Source: an uncultured Oscillospiraceae bacterium (GTDB taxonomy: Bacteria; Bacillota; Clostridia; Oscillospirales; Oscillospiraceae). From it: a stretch of 64,000 bases of DNA. Positions 1 through 7,934 of the stretch are shown piece by piece (positions within the stretch are counted from its first letter, which is position 1; each line of letters starts with the position of its first letter). Made by a program: the position numbers and the translations under genes. Where the stretch lies: assembly GCA_947626905.1 (NCBI GenBank), contig CANQUE010000004.1, forward strand, positions 1 through 64,000, given 5' to 3'. Under the pieces are notes generated by a model. That model searched no databases and was not told where the DNA came from. It worked only from the letters and a program-made list of their open reading frames with translations.

Positions 1-27
1 ACAACACGGAACGCATGCTGTTAAAAT

Positions 28-55
28 AGACGGACATGCCTTCGCACATCCGTCT
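28..55 (-). terminator. possible terminator hairpin downstream of the DacF-like gene
   Basis: AGACGGA (28-34) pairs with TCCGTCT (49-55), and an inner TGC/GCA pair closes a CTTC loop. Read on the minus strand, the hairpin is followed by a weak ATTTTAAC tail about 85 bases past the stop of the DacF-like gene. The T-tract is poor, so a hairpin ending an unseen plus-strand transcript is also possible. Nothing else was recognised in bases 1-140. Confidence 0.35.
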
Positions 56-140
56 ACCTATTCCCTTACACTAGGGGCTTTTTCCCTGTCCGTTCCTCCT
101 GGTACAGTTCACTGCGTCCCGGGGGCGTTATGATCTGTCG

Positions 141-1667
141 TCATCCCTTGAAGTAGCTGTCGAAATAATCCTCGTCGGCGGAGTGGGCGCCCCGGGGGGC
201 GGGGCCGTCGTCATAGCCGTCGTCGTCCTGCCCGCCGTCCTCCGGCTGGTCGATGTAACCGGCGGGGCCGTCGTCATAGTCGTCCTCGTCGTCCTCCGGG
301 TCGTCGATCCACTGGGCCTCCTGCTGGGACTGGGCGATGGCCCGGTCCTTTTTCGCCACCCGCAGGCTGTGCAGATGGCGGAACCGCTGGACGAAATAGA
401 ACACCATCAGCAGCAGATAGATGGCCAGCAGGATGATCAGGATGGTGATGATCTGGCGGACGGCGGGGGTCTGGAACATGCCGTCCAGCTGGGTGCGCAT
501 GTACTCCAGCCGGGAGATCTCCACGGTGGAGGCGGCCACCAAGCGGGAGGAGCCGAAGTTCTCCCCGTCCAGATATACGGTGATGGTGCCCAAACTCTCC
601 CCGGCGCTGATCGGCGCCTGGAGCTGGCGGCCCTCCTGCTCGTGGGTGTACTGCACCTCATAGCGGATGTCGCCCAGCTGCTGGTCGTTGGGAAGGATGA
701 TGGATTTTCCGGACTCCGCCCGCACGCCCACGGAGCTGGGGTTGCCCATGTTCACATCGAGGGTGGCCAGCACGTCGGTGGCCGACAGGATGGAGCGGTA
801 GCTGAAGTTGGCGAACACCCAGTCGAACAGCGACCGGGCGGCCCGGAACTGGTCGCCCACATTGGGGCAGCCGATCACGACCACGATGACGTTCATCTCG
901 TTCCACTCCGCGGCGGCGATCATGCACCGGCCATATTCGTCGGCGTAGCCGTTCTTCACGCCATAGGCCCGGTCAAAATAGTTGTCGCTGGTGGGGATGA
1001 GCATCTCGTTGCGGTTGGTCAGTTTCCGGGATTCAGACTGTTCCGTGGCCTCCACGGTATGCTCCGCGGCGCTGCAGATGCTCAGCATCTGGGGGCTGCT
1101 GAGCAGCTGCCGGGCGATGATGGCAAGGTCCATGGCGGTGGAGTAATGGTCCTCCGCCACCTGGCCGTTGGCGTTGGCAAAGTGGGTGTTGGTGCATCCC
1201 AGCTCATCGGCCCGCTTGTTCATGGCGGTCACGAAGGAGCTCACCGAGCCGGACAGATGCTCCGCCAGCACGTTGCAGGCGTCGGCGGCGGAGCCGAGCA
1301 TGGCCCCGTACAGCAGATCCTCTATGGACAGGGCCTCGCCCGGGTGGATGATGGGGTCCATGGAGGTGCTGTTGTCCTGCATATTATACCGCACGTCTTC
1401 CGACGCCGTGGCCAGGTCCGACAGGGCCACGGTCCGGTTGCTGACGGCCTCGGAGACCAGCAGCGCCGTCATCGCCATGGTCAGCTCCGCCGGAAAATAC
1501 CGCTGGTCCGCGTTGAGCTCGTACATCACATCCCCCGTGTCCGCGTCCATCACGACGGCGGCCTGGGCCGCCACCACGGGATCGTCCAGCGCCAGGGCCG
1601 GCACGGGGACAAGGGCTGTGAGCAGCGATATGATCAGAAGAAAGGACAACAGCTTGAATTTTTTCAT
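141..1667 (-). CDS. DacF-like D-Ala-D-Ala carboxypeptidase family protein, probably inactive, with acidic cytoplasmic tail
   Basis: Protein of 508 residues. The start is the ATG at 1667 (GGAG seven bases upstream, then a signal peptide, residues 1-26, ending ALA), not the longer ORF-track start. The fold of family S11 penicillin-binding proteins is clear (ADTGDVMYELNAD; LLYGAMLGSAAD; MNKRADELGCTNTHF; HYSTAMDLA). The active-site motifs are altered: the usual S-L-T-K reads E61-L-T-M64, the SGN motif reads SAA, and KTG reads KNG. A beta-rich C-terminal domain is followed by a membrane helix (IITILIILLAIYLLLMVFYF) and a roughly 70-residue tail rich in Asp/Glu with repeated YDDGPA. The family trims peptidoglycan stem peptides; this copy probably binds or scaffolds rather than cleaves (inference). 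Confidence 0.85.
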   Translation of the reverse strand: MKKFKLLSFLLIISLLTALVPVPALALDDPVVAAQAAVVMDADTGDVMYELNADQRYFPAELTMAMTALLVSEAVSNRTVALSDLATASEDVRYNMQDNSTSMDPIIHPGEALSIEDLLYGAMLGSAADACNVLAEHLSGSVSSFVTAMNKRADELGCTNTHFANANGQVAEDHYSTAMDLAIIARQLLSSPQMLSICSAAEHTVEATEQSESRKLTNRNEMLIPTSDNYFDRAYGVKNGYADEYGRCMIAAAEWNEMNVIVVVIGCPNVGDQFRAARSLFDWVFANFSYRSILSATDVLATLDVNMGNPSSVGVRAESGKSIILPNDQQLGDIRYEVQYTHEQEGRQLQAPISAGESLGTITVYLDGENFGSSRLVAASTVEISRLEYMRTQLDGMFQTPAVRQIITILIILLAIYLLLMVFYFVQRFRHLHSLRVAKKDRAIAQSQQEAQWIDDPEDDEDDYDDGPAGYIDQPEDGGQDDDGYDDGPAPRGAHSADEDYFDSYFKG

Positions 1668-1718
1668 GTCATTCTCCGTGAAAGTATGGTATGATAGAGA
1701 GCGCGGGACGTTGGACTT

Positions 1719-1747
1719 ATTATAAAAAAAATCCCGGGAAAAAGCAA
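1719..1747 (-). promoter_or_regulatory. sigma-A-type promoter for the DacF-like gene
   Basis: On the minus strand TTGCTT (1742-1747), a 17-base spacer and a perfect TATAAT (1719-1724). Predicted transcription would start about 45 bases before the ATG at 1667. Confidence 0.7.
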
Positions 1748-1769
1748 CCTCTGTCTTTATTAAACTTTC

Positions 1770-2141
1770 ATGCAAAAATTGGCTGAACGAAAACCGGGCT
1801 TTGCCCGGCCGGTCCTGTGGGCCGTGACCGCGCTTCTGGCGGCGGGCACGGTGGGTCTGTACGCCCATACCGGCGGCGCCGGCCAGCTCATCCTCTCCCC
1901 GTTGGAAAGAACGGCCCTGGCCGCCCGGGCCGGCGGGCTGGACCTGAACGAGGCCACGGCGGAGGATCTGCAGGAGCTGCCCGGCATTGGGCCCGTACTG
2001 GCGGAGCGGATACTGGCCTGGCGGGCGGAGAACGGCCCGTTCACCGGTCCGGAGGACGTGCTGGCCGTCAAGGGCGTGGGCCCGGCCACCTATGAGGCCA
2101 TGGCCCCGTATATCGAATTCGGAACAAGGAGCGCGCCATGA
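1770..2141 (+). CDS. ComEA-related helix-hairpin-helix protein
   Basis: 123 residues. An N-terminal membrane helix (about residues 13-32) is followed by a tandem helix-hairpin-helix region from about residue 57 (LNEATAEDLQELPGIGPVLA, then VLAVKGVGPATYEAM). This is the DNA-binding part of ComEA, which holds incoming DNA at the membrane during natural transformation. The SLBB domain found in full-length ComEA is missing, so it is a short form. No convincing Shine-Dalgarno precedes the ATG. The stop overlaps the next start as ATGA, so it is translationally coupled to the response regulator. A role in DNA uptake is inference: HhH repeats also occur in other DNA-binding proteins. Confidence 0.75.
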   Translation: MQKLAERKPGFARPVLWAVTALLAAGTVGLYAHTGGAGQLILSPLERTALAARAGGLDLNEATAEDLQELPGIGPVLAERILAWRAENGPFTGPEDVLAVKGVGPATYEAMAPYIEFGTRSAP

Positions 2142-2821
2142 AGATCCTGGTAGTGGACGACGAAGAGCTGCTGGTCAAGGGGATAAAATTCAACCTGGAG
2201 AACGAGGGCTATGAGGTGGACGCCTGCTATGACGGCCAGACCGCCGTGACCATGGCCCGGGACCGGGGATATGGGCTGATCATCCTGGACCTGATGATGC
2301 CAAAGCTGGACGGGCTGAGCGCCTGCATGAAGATCCGGGAGTTCTCGACCGTGCCCATCATCATGCTCACCGCCAAAAGCGAGGACACCGACAAGCTCAT
2401 CGGCTTTGAGTACGGCGCGGACGATTACATCACCAAGCCCTTCAACATCCTGGAGCTGAAAGCCCGGGTCCGGGCGCTGCTGCGCCGGGCCAACCTGCAG
2501 GGCGGCGGGGACGGCCCCGCCCGGCAGCTGGTCCGGGACGGACTGGTCATCGACACCGAGCGCCGCTCCGCCCAGGTGGACGGCCGGCCGGTGGAGCTGA
2601 CGGCCAAGGAGTTCGACCTGGTGGAGCTGCTGATGCGCTCGCCGGGGAAGGTCTTTTCCCGGGAGAATCTGCTGGACCTGATATGGGGCTACGACTACCA
2701 GGGCGATATCCGCACCGTGGACGTACACATCCGCCGCCTCCGGGAGAAGCTGGAGCCCAACCCGGCCGAGCCGGCGTATATCATCACCAAATGGGGTGTG
2801 GGGTACTATTTCAAGGACTGA
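2138..2821 (+). CDS. OmpR/PhoB-family response regulator
   Basis: 227 residues. The receiver domain (1-118) has acidic pocket D7-D8, phosphoacceptor D51 (ILDLMMP) and the conserved lysine in TKPFN. The C-terminal winged-helix DNA-binding domain (about 130-226) ends in the typical TVDVHIRRLREKLEPNP and WGVGYYFKD. Start ATG 2138 overlaps the stop of the ComEA-like gene. It is followed without a gap by its sensor kinase and a GerMN lipoprotein, an arrangement frequent in Clostridia. The signal and target genes cannot be read from the sequence. Confidence 0.95.
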   Translation: MKILVVDDEELLVKGIKFNLENEGYEVDACYDGQTAVTMARDRGYGLIILDLMMPKLDGLSACMKIREFSTVPIIMLTAKSEDTDKLIGFEYGADDYITKPFNILELKARVRALLRRANLQGGGDGPARQLVRDGLVIDTERRSAQVDGRPVELTAKEFDLVELLMRSPGKVFSRENLLDLIWGYDYQGDIRTVDVHIRRLREKLEPNPAEPAYIITKWGVGYYFKD

Positions 2822-4259
2822 GCGAAAACAGAAACGAAGGGGCCTGTCCGTCCGGTTCAAGCTGGCCGCCGCCTTTTCCCTGTTTACAGCCGCGCTGCTG
2901 CTGTTCGTGAACATCTACCCGATCCTTGTGAGCCGGGACATGGTGATCTCCGCCAAGCAGAGCGCCCTGCAGTCCCAGGGTTCGGTGATCTCCAGCTCCC
3001 TGTCGGCGCTGGAGGTGCTGACGGCCGAGTCGGTGGAGCAGGTGGTGAACCTGCTGGACGTGGCGCCGGTGACGAGGATGCTGGTCACGGACCAGACCGG
3101 GCTGATCCTCTACGACACCGACCAGGACGACAGCGCCGTGGGCCGTTACGGCCTGCTGACGGAGGTGGCCGGGGCGCTGGACGGATACGCCTGGTTCTCC
3201 TGCGCCTATTCCCACGCGGAGGCGGCCTTTACCAGCCGCTGCGCCACTCCGGTCTCCGCCGGAGGCGCCATCACAGGGGCGGTGTTCCTCTATGACCACG
3301 ACCAGTCCCAGGGCGAGATCATCGCGGGGCTGCAGAGGAACCTGCGCAACATGTCCGCCCTGTTCGGCGGGGCGGGCCTCGTCATCATTTTCGTGCTGGC
3401 GTCCACTCTCACCCGGCGGATCAAGCGGCTGAGCGCCGCCATGGAAGTGGTCCGCAGCGGGGATTACTCCTACCGCATCCGGGTCCGCGGCCGGGATGAG
3501 CTGGCGGAGCTGTCTGACGAGTTCAACGTGCTCACCGGGCGGCTGGAGAGCACCGAGGAGGCCCGCCGCCGGTTCGTGTCCGACGCCTCCCACGAGCTGA
3601 AGACCCCTCTGGCCGCCATCCGGCTGCTCAGCGACAGCATCGCCCAGTCCGACTCCATGGACGGGCCCACCACCCGGGAATTCGCCCGGGACATCGGCAG
3701 CGAGGCCGACCGGCTGCAGCGGATCACCGAGAAGCTGATGAGTCTGACGAAGCTGGACTCCGGCGTCACGGTCCGGCAGCGGGAGCCGGTGGACGTCAAG
3801 GACGTGGCGGAGCGGACGCTGCAGCTGCTCCAGCCCCTGGCCGCCGCCCAGAACGTGACCATCGAGGCGGCGCTGGCGGAGGGCTGCGTGGTGTCCGCCT
3901 CGGCGGACGATCTCTATCAGGTCATCTTCAACCTGGTGGAAAACGGGATCAAATACAACACCCCCGGCGGGTCCGTATCCCTCTGCCTGCGGCGGGAGGG
4001 AGAGCGGGCCGTGCTCACCGTGTCCGACACCGGCATCGGCATCCCCCCGGAGGATATAGACCACATCTTCGAGCGGTTTTACCGGGTGGATAAGGCCCGC
4101 TCCCGGGCCAGCGGCGGCAGCGGACTGGGCCTGGCCATCGTCCACGACGCGGTCCAGGCCAACGGCGGCGCCATTCGGGTAGACCCCCGGCAGCAGGGGG
4201 GCACCACCTTCACCGTCAGTTTCCCTCTGGCCGCCCGGAAAGGAGGGGGAAGACCATGA
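2796..4259 (+). CDS. membrane sensor histidine kinase
   Basis: Up to 487 residues from a GTG at 2796 that overlaps the end of the regulator gene. This start has no clear Shine-Dalgarno; a start just after the regulator stop (for example CTG near 2847) is also possible. Order: membrane helix (FKLAAAFSLFTAALLLFVNI), extracytoplasmic sensor region of roughly 140 residues, second membrane helix (FGGAGLVIIFVLASTL), HAMP, HisKA with phosphoacceptor H266 (SDASHELKTP), then HATPase_c with the N box (NLVENGIKYN), DTGIGIP and SGLGLAIV. Partner of the preceding regulator. Its stop overlaps the next ATG as ATGA. Confidence 0.93.
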   Translation: MWGTISRTERKQKRRGLSVRFKLAAAFSLFTAALLLFVNIYPILVSRDMVISAKQSALQSQGSVISSSLSALEVLTAESVEQVVNLLDVAPVTRMLVTDQTGLILYDTDQDDSAVGRYGLLTEVAGALDGYAWFSCAYSHAEAAFTSRCATPVSAGGAITGAVFLYDHDQSQGEIIAGLQRNLRNMSALFGGAGLVIIFVLASTLTRRIKRLSAAMEVVRSGDYSYRIRVRGRDELAELSDEFNVLTGRLESTEEARRRFVSDASHELKTPLAAIRLLSDSIAQSDSMDGPTTREFARDIGSEADRLQRITEKLMSLTKLDSGVTVRQREPVDVKDVAERTLQLLQPLAAAQNVTIEAALAEGCVVSASADDLYQVIFNLVENGIKYNTPGGSVSLCLRREGERAVLTVSDTGIGIPPEDIDHIFERFYRVDKARSRASGGSGLGLAIVHDAVQANGGAIRVDPRQQGGTTFTVSFPLAARKGGGRP

Positions 4260-5662
4260 CCGGCCGCATCTTAGCCATCGTTCTGGCGCTGGCGCTGCTG
4301 GCGGGCTGTTCCTTCGACCCGGGCCAGCTGGACCTCCCCTTCTCCCTGCCCTGGTCCCAGGGGGAGGAGGCCGGGGAGAGCGACGGCTTTCCCGTCTGCC
4401 GTCTGACGGCGGTAGACCCCGCCGCGGCGGAGGACGCCGACCCCTACGGTTCGCTTATTGGCTGGGAAACATGTCCCCTCCCGGCAGACGCCCCCTCCCA
4501 GCTGGAGGCCGCCATCGCCCTGTTCGCCTCTCCCAGCCACACCGAGGGCCTTTTCTGCCCCCTGCCCCAGGGGGTGACCGTGGAGGACTGGAGCCTGGAC
4601 CACGGCCAGCTGACGGTCCGCTTCTCTCCCGGCTATCTGGATATGGACGATATGGACCGCACCGCCGCGGCCTTCTGCGCGGCGCTGACGCTGTGCCAGG
4701 TGGGCGGAGTGGAGTCCGTCACCGTGGCCGCCGGGGACCGGGAGCTGTTTGCCGGTCTGGTGCCGGCGGACGCGCTGCTGCTGGCCACGGACACCGATCC
4801 CTATGTGCGGCAGCTGCGGCTGTATTTCGCCGACGGCAACGGCCGCCGGCTCGTCAGCGAGTACCACAGCCTGACCCTGGAGGAGGACGCCGCGGCGGAC
4901 CGCTATGTGGTGGAAGAGCTGCTCCGGGGCCCCAACGGCCGGGAACTGCGCAGCGCCATCCCGGAGGGGACCCAGCTCCTCTCCTGCCAGACGGAGGACG
5001 GCGTGTGCACCGTGGATCTGTCCGCGGCGTTCTATGACGGCCGGCCCCGCTCGGCGGCGGGCGAGCGGCTGGCAATCTATTCCATCGTGGACTCCCTCAC
5101 CGCCCTGCCCCAGGTGGACAGCGTACAGCTGCTGGTGGAGGGCCAGGCCCTGGATAAGTACGTTTACCGCTCTCTGGCCCAGCCCATCGGCCGGTATGAG
5201 GAGGCCATCGGTCCGGTGTCCGAGAACCGGGGCGAGCTGGATGTGGACCTTTACCTGCCCCTGCCGGGTCTGAAGGCGGTGGAGCCGCTGCCCTGGCGGG
5301 TGAGCATCGGCGAGCACGACTCTGTGCCGGAGGCGGTGCTGGCGGCGCTGCTGACGGCGGCGGAGCCGGGCTATCCGGCGCTGTTTTCCGGCAGCGGGAC
5401 CGCCGGCCGGGTGACCCTGCAGGGCACTGCCTGTACGGTGGACCTGTCGGAGAGCTTTTTCGCCTCTCTTCCCGTCGGGGACCGAAGTCTGGCCGTCCGG
5501 TCCATGACCGCGTCTTTGTGCGCGCTGGACCAGGTGGACGCGGTGTTCTTCACCATCGGCGGCGGCCCGGCGCTGTTTGACGGCGTGGACTGGACCGGCC
5601 CCTGGACGGAGGACCCCCTCCCGCCGGACGCTCTGCCCGCCGCGCTCCGGCCGGACGTCTGA
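4256..5662 (+). CDS. lipoprotein with two GerMN domains
   Basis: 468 residues with a lipoprotein signal peptide and lipobox LLAGC (lipidated C18). Residues about 180-315 form a GerMN domain (QLRLYFADGNG; VVEELLRGPNG; CTVDLSAAFYDG). A second, more diverged copy lies at about 355-455 (AVLAALLTAAEP; CTVDLSESFFASLP). GerMN was first described in the GerM sporulation/germination protein, which links the mother-cell secretion channel to its basal ring. Proteins like this encoded after a two-component system are also found in vegetative clostridial envelopes. Translationally coupled to the kinase, so it is probably part of the same envelope-sensing unit (inference). Confidence 0.85.
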   Translation: MTGRILAIVLALALLAGCSFDPGQLDLPFSLPWSQGEEAGESDGFPVCRLTAVDPAAAEDADPYGSLIGWETCPLPADAPSQLEAAIALFASPSHTEGLFCPLPQGVTVEDWSLDHGQLTVRFSPGYLDMDDMDRTAAAFCAALTLCQVGGVESVTVAAGDRELFAGLVPADALLLATDTDPYVRQLRLYFADGNGRRLVSEYHSLTLEEDAAADRYVVEELLRGPNGRELRSAIPEGTQLLSCQTEDGVCTVDLSAAFYDGRPRSAAGERLAIYSIVDSLTALPQVDSVQLLVEGQALDKYVYRSLAQPIGRYEEAIGPVSENRGELDVDLYLPLPGLKAVEPLPWRVSIGEHDSVPEAVLAALLTAAEPGYPALFSGSGTAGRVTLQGTACTVDLSESFFASLPVGDRSLAVRSMTASLCALDQVDAVFFTIGGGPALFDGVDWTGPWTEDPLPPDALPAALRPDV

Positions 5663-5704
5663 TATAATCGATCCATACTGCAACATAAAAAGGAGATCCG
5701 ATCC

Positions 5705-6769
5705 ATGTCACATGTAAAACAGATTCAGCAGGCCCTGGGCCAGCTGCCCGCGCTGGTGATGACCGACGCGGTCAGCATCCGCTACGCCTGCGGGTTCCAC
5801 ATCGACGACGGCGCCGCCGTCATCTCCCGGGACAAGGCCTGGGTGATCACCGATTCCCGCTATGTGGAAGCCGCCCGGGCGGCCATCCGGGATATGGAAG
5901 TGCTGTGCACCTCCCGGGACCGCAACCTGGGCGCCATTTTGGGCGAGATCTTTGCCGCCGAGGGCTTCGACAAGGCCGGCGCCATGGCGGACCGGCTGTC
6001 CTACGCCAGGTGGGAGTGGCTGGAAAAGGCCGTGGGCGTGCCCCTGGTCCGGGAAGACAGCATCCTCCCCGCCCTGCGGGCCAGCAAGGACCAGCAAGAG
6101 GTGGATTGCATCGTCGCCGCCCAGCGCATCGCGGAAAAGGCCCTGGACGAGGTCCTGGGCATCATCCGCCCCGGCCTGACGGAGAAGCAGATCACCGCGG
6201 AGCTGGTCTACCGCATGTACAAATACGGCGGCGAAGGCAACTCCTTCGACCCCATCGTGGTCACCGGCGCCAAGAGCTCCATGCCCCACGGCGTGCCCGG
6301 GGACAAGAAGGTCCAGGACGGGGATTTCATCACCATGGACTTTGGCACCCTCTACAACGGCTACTGCTCCGACATGACCCGCACCGTCGCGGTGGGCCAC
6401 GTGACCGACGAGATGCGCAAGGTCTACGACACCGTGCTGGCCGCCCAGCTGGCGGGCATCGAGACCGCCGGCCGCCCCGGCGTCACCGGCCGGCAGATCC
6501 ACGAGGCGGCCGCCAAGGTCATCGCCGACGCCGGCTACGGCGAATACTTCGGCCACGGCTTCGGCCACAGCCTGGGCCTGGAGATCCACGAGGACCCGGG
6601 CGCCCATCTGCGCAACGACAAGCCGCTGCCGGAGGGCGTGGTCATCTCCGCGGAGCCGGGCATCTACCTGCCCGGCCGGTTCGGCGTGCGCATCGAGGAT
6701 ATGCTCTGGCTCCACGGCGGACAGGCCGAAAACCTGACGAAAGCCCCAAAACAGCTGATCATCCTGTGA
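5705..6769 (+). CDS. M24 family Xaa-Pro aminopeptidase
   Basis: 354 residues, the size of short PepP/PepQ enzymes. The N-terminal creatinase-like domain (1-120) precedes the pita-bread catalytic domain. The five metal ligands are visible: two Asp in TMDFGTLYNGYCSDMT, His in GHGFGHSLGLEIHE, and Glu in SAEPGIYLP and VRIEDML. It removes N-terminal residues preceding proline in the cytoplasm. AGGAG lies 9 bases before the ATG. A TATAAT at 5663-5668, without a good -35, may give it its own promoter. It is followed by efp, a common order in Firmicutes that also makes biological sense, since both genes deal with proline-rich sequences. Confidence 0.93.
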   Translation: MSHVKQIQQALGQLPALVMTDAVSIRYACGFHIDDGAAVISRDKAWVITDSRYVEAARAAIRDMEVLCTSRDRNLGAILGEIFAAEGFDKAGAMADRLSYARWEWLEKAVGVPLVREDSILPALRASKDQQEVDCIVAAQRIAEKALDEVLGIIRPGLTEKQITAELVYRMYKYGGEGNSFDPIVVTGAKSSMPHGVPGDKKVQDGDFITMDFGTLYNGYCSDMTRTVAVGHVTDEMRKVYDTVLAAQLAGIETAGRPGVTGRQIHEAAAKVIADAGYGEYFGHGFGHSLGLEIHEDPGAHLRNDKPLPEGVVISAEPGIYLPGRFGVRIEDMLWLHGGQAENLTKAPKQLIIL

Positions 6770-6785
6770 TCGTGTCCGATTGGGG

Positions 6786-6814
6786 TTGTCAAACTGGAAA
6801 AAATATAGTAAAAT
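6786..6814 (+). promoter_or_regulatory. promoter of efp
   Basis: TTGTCA (6786-6791), 17-base spacer, TAAAAT (6809-6814), in the 84-base gap between the peptidase gene and efp. Confidence 0.7.
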
Positions 6815-6853
6815 AAATCGCTTGAACAAAACACTCATACGGAGGATGCTTAT

Positions 6854-7417
6854 ATGATTTCTGCAGGCGAATTTCGCAACGGCGTGACCTTTGAGATGGA
6901 CGGACAGGTGATGCAGGTCATCGAGTTCCAGCACGTCAAACCCGGCAAGGGCTCCCCCTTTGTCCGCACCAAGATGAAGAACGTCATCACCGGCGCGGTG
7001 GTGGAGACCTCCTTCAACCCCACGGCCAAGTTCGAGAACGCTTACGTGGAGCGCAAGAATATGGAGTACAGCTACGCCGACGGCGATATCTACTACTTCA
7101 TGGACGGCGAGACCTACGAGCTGATCCCCATCGACAAGTCGAAGCTGTCCGACGGCTTCCGCTTTGTGAAGGAGAACGAGGTCTGCACCATCAGCTCCTA
7201 CAAGGGCGTGGTGTTCTCCGTGGAGGCGCCCAACTTCGTGACCCTGACCATCACCGAGACCGACCCCGGCTTTGCCGGCAACACCGCCACCAACGCCACC
7301 AAGCCCGCCACCCTGGAAACCGGCGCCGAGATCAAGGTGCCCCTGTTCATCGAGCCGGGCGAGCGCATCGAGATCGACACCCGTACCGGGGAATACCTGG
7401 GCCGGGCCAAGGGATGA
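6854..7417 (+). CDS. efp: translation elongation factor P
   Basis: 187 residues, the standard EF-P length, with a KOW-like domain I and two OB-fold domains. It rescues ribosomes stalled on polyproline stretches. The tip loop reads KPGKGSP with the modifiable lysine at position 32, the Bacillus-type loop that receives a 5-aminopentanol group, rather than the beta-lysylation loop of enterobacteria. The C terminus has the signature-like stretch [24 protein letters not shown] lies 8 bases before the ATG. Confidence 0.98.
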   Translation: MISAGEFRNGVTFEMDGQVMQVIEFQHVKPGKGSPFVRTKMKNVITGAVVETSFNPTAKFENAYVERKNMEYSYADGDIYYFMDGETYELIPIDKSKLSDGFRFVKENEVCTISSYKGVVFSVEAPNFVTLTITETDPGFAGNTATNATKPATLETGAEIKVPLFIEPGERIEIDTRTGEYLGRAKG

Positions 7418-7444
7418 GCGGACGCTCCATAGGAGGCTTCTGCC

Positions 7445-7873
7445 ATGACCACTGCTGAAAAAGTTGCGTATTTGAAGGGCCTGGCCGAGGGCTATGGCAC
7501 CGATCCCTCCACCAAGGAGGGAAAGCTCCTGACCACCATCCTGGACATCCTGGAGGATCTGGCTCTGGACCAGGAGGATCTGAACGGCTCCCTGGCCGAG
7601 CTGGGCGAGAGCCTGGACGCCATCAGCGAGGATCTGGAGGATGTGGAGGATCTGCTCTTCGGCGAGGAAGAGGACGAGGACGGCGAAGAGGACGAAGACG
7701 GCGAGATCGAGGACTGGGACGGCGAAACGGTGTTTTACGAGTGCCAGTGCCCCAATTGCGGCGAGACCATCACCTTCGAGGAGAGCGTTCTGGCCGGCGG
7801 CTCCATCCAGTGCCCCAGCTGCGGCGAGGAATTGGAGTTCGAGACGGACGCGGACGCCCCGGAAGAGGAATAA
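7445..7873 (+). CDS. CD1247-like acidic zinc-ribbon protein
   Basis: 142 residues. The N-terminal 60 residues (EKVAYLKGLAEGY and a helical stretch) match what I recall of the CD1247 N-terminal domain family of Clostridia. A very acidic linker (about 75-95, Glu/Asp/Gly) leads to a C-terminal zinc ribbon with two CxxC knuckles (CPNCGETI and CPSCGEEL). Strong AGGAGG before the ATG; 27 bases after efp, so probably co-transcribed with it. Function unknown. The ribbon suggests a nucleic-acid or protein adaptor. Confidence 0.8.
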   Translation: MTTAEKVAYLKGLAEGYGTDPSTKEGKLLTTILDILEDLALDQEDLNGSLAELGESLDAISEDLEDVEDLLFGEEEDEDGEEDEDGEIEDWDGETVFYECQCPNCGETITFEESVLAGGSIQCPSCGEELEFETDADAPEEE

Positions 7874-7934
7874 CGCCTTCCCTGCCGGCGCATAGCGAAA
7901 AAATACGCGGCGACCTGCCGCGGAAGGTGCGAAT

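Noticed and set aside
4271-5686. 471-residue minus-strand ORF opposite the GerMN lipoprotein gene
   Set aside because: Shadow ORF; Gln/His/Gly/Arg-rich as expected from reverse-complement reading of this codon usage.
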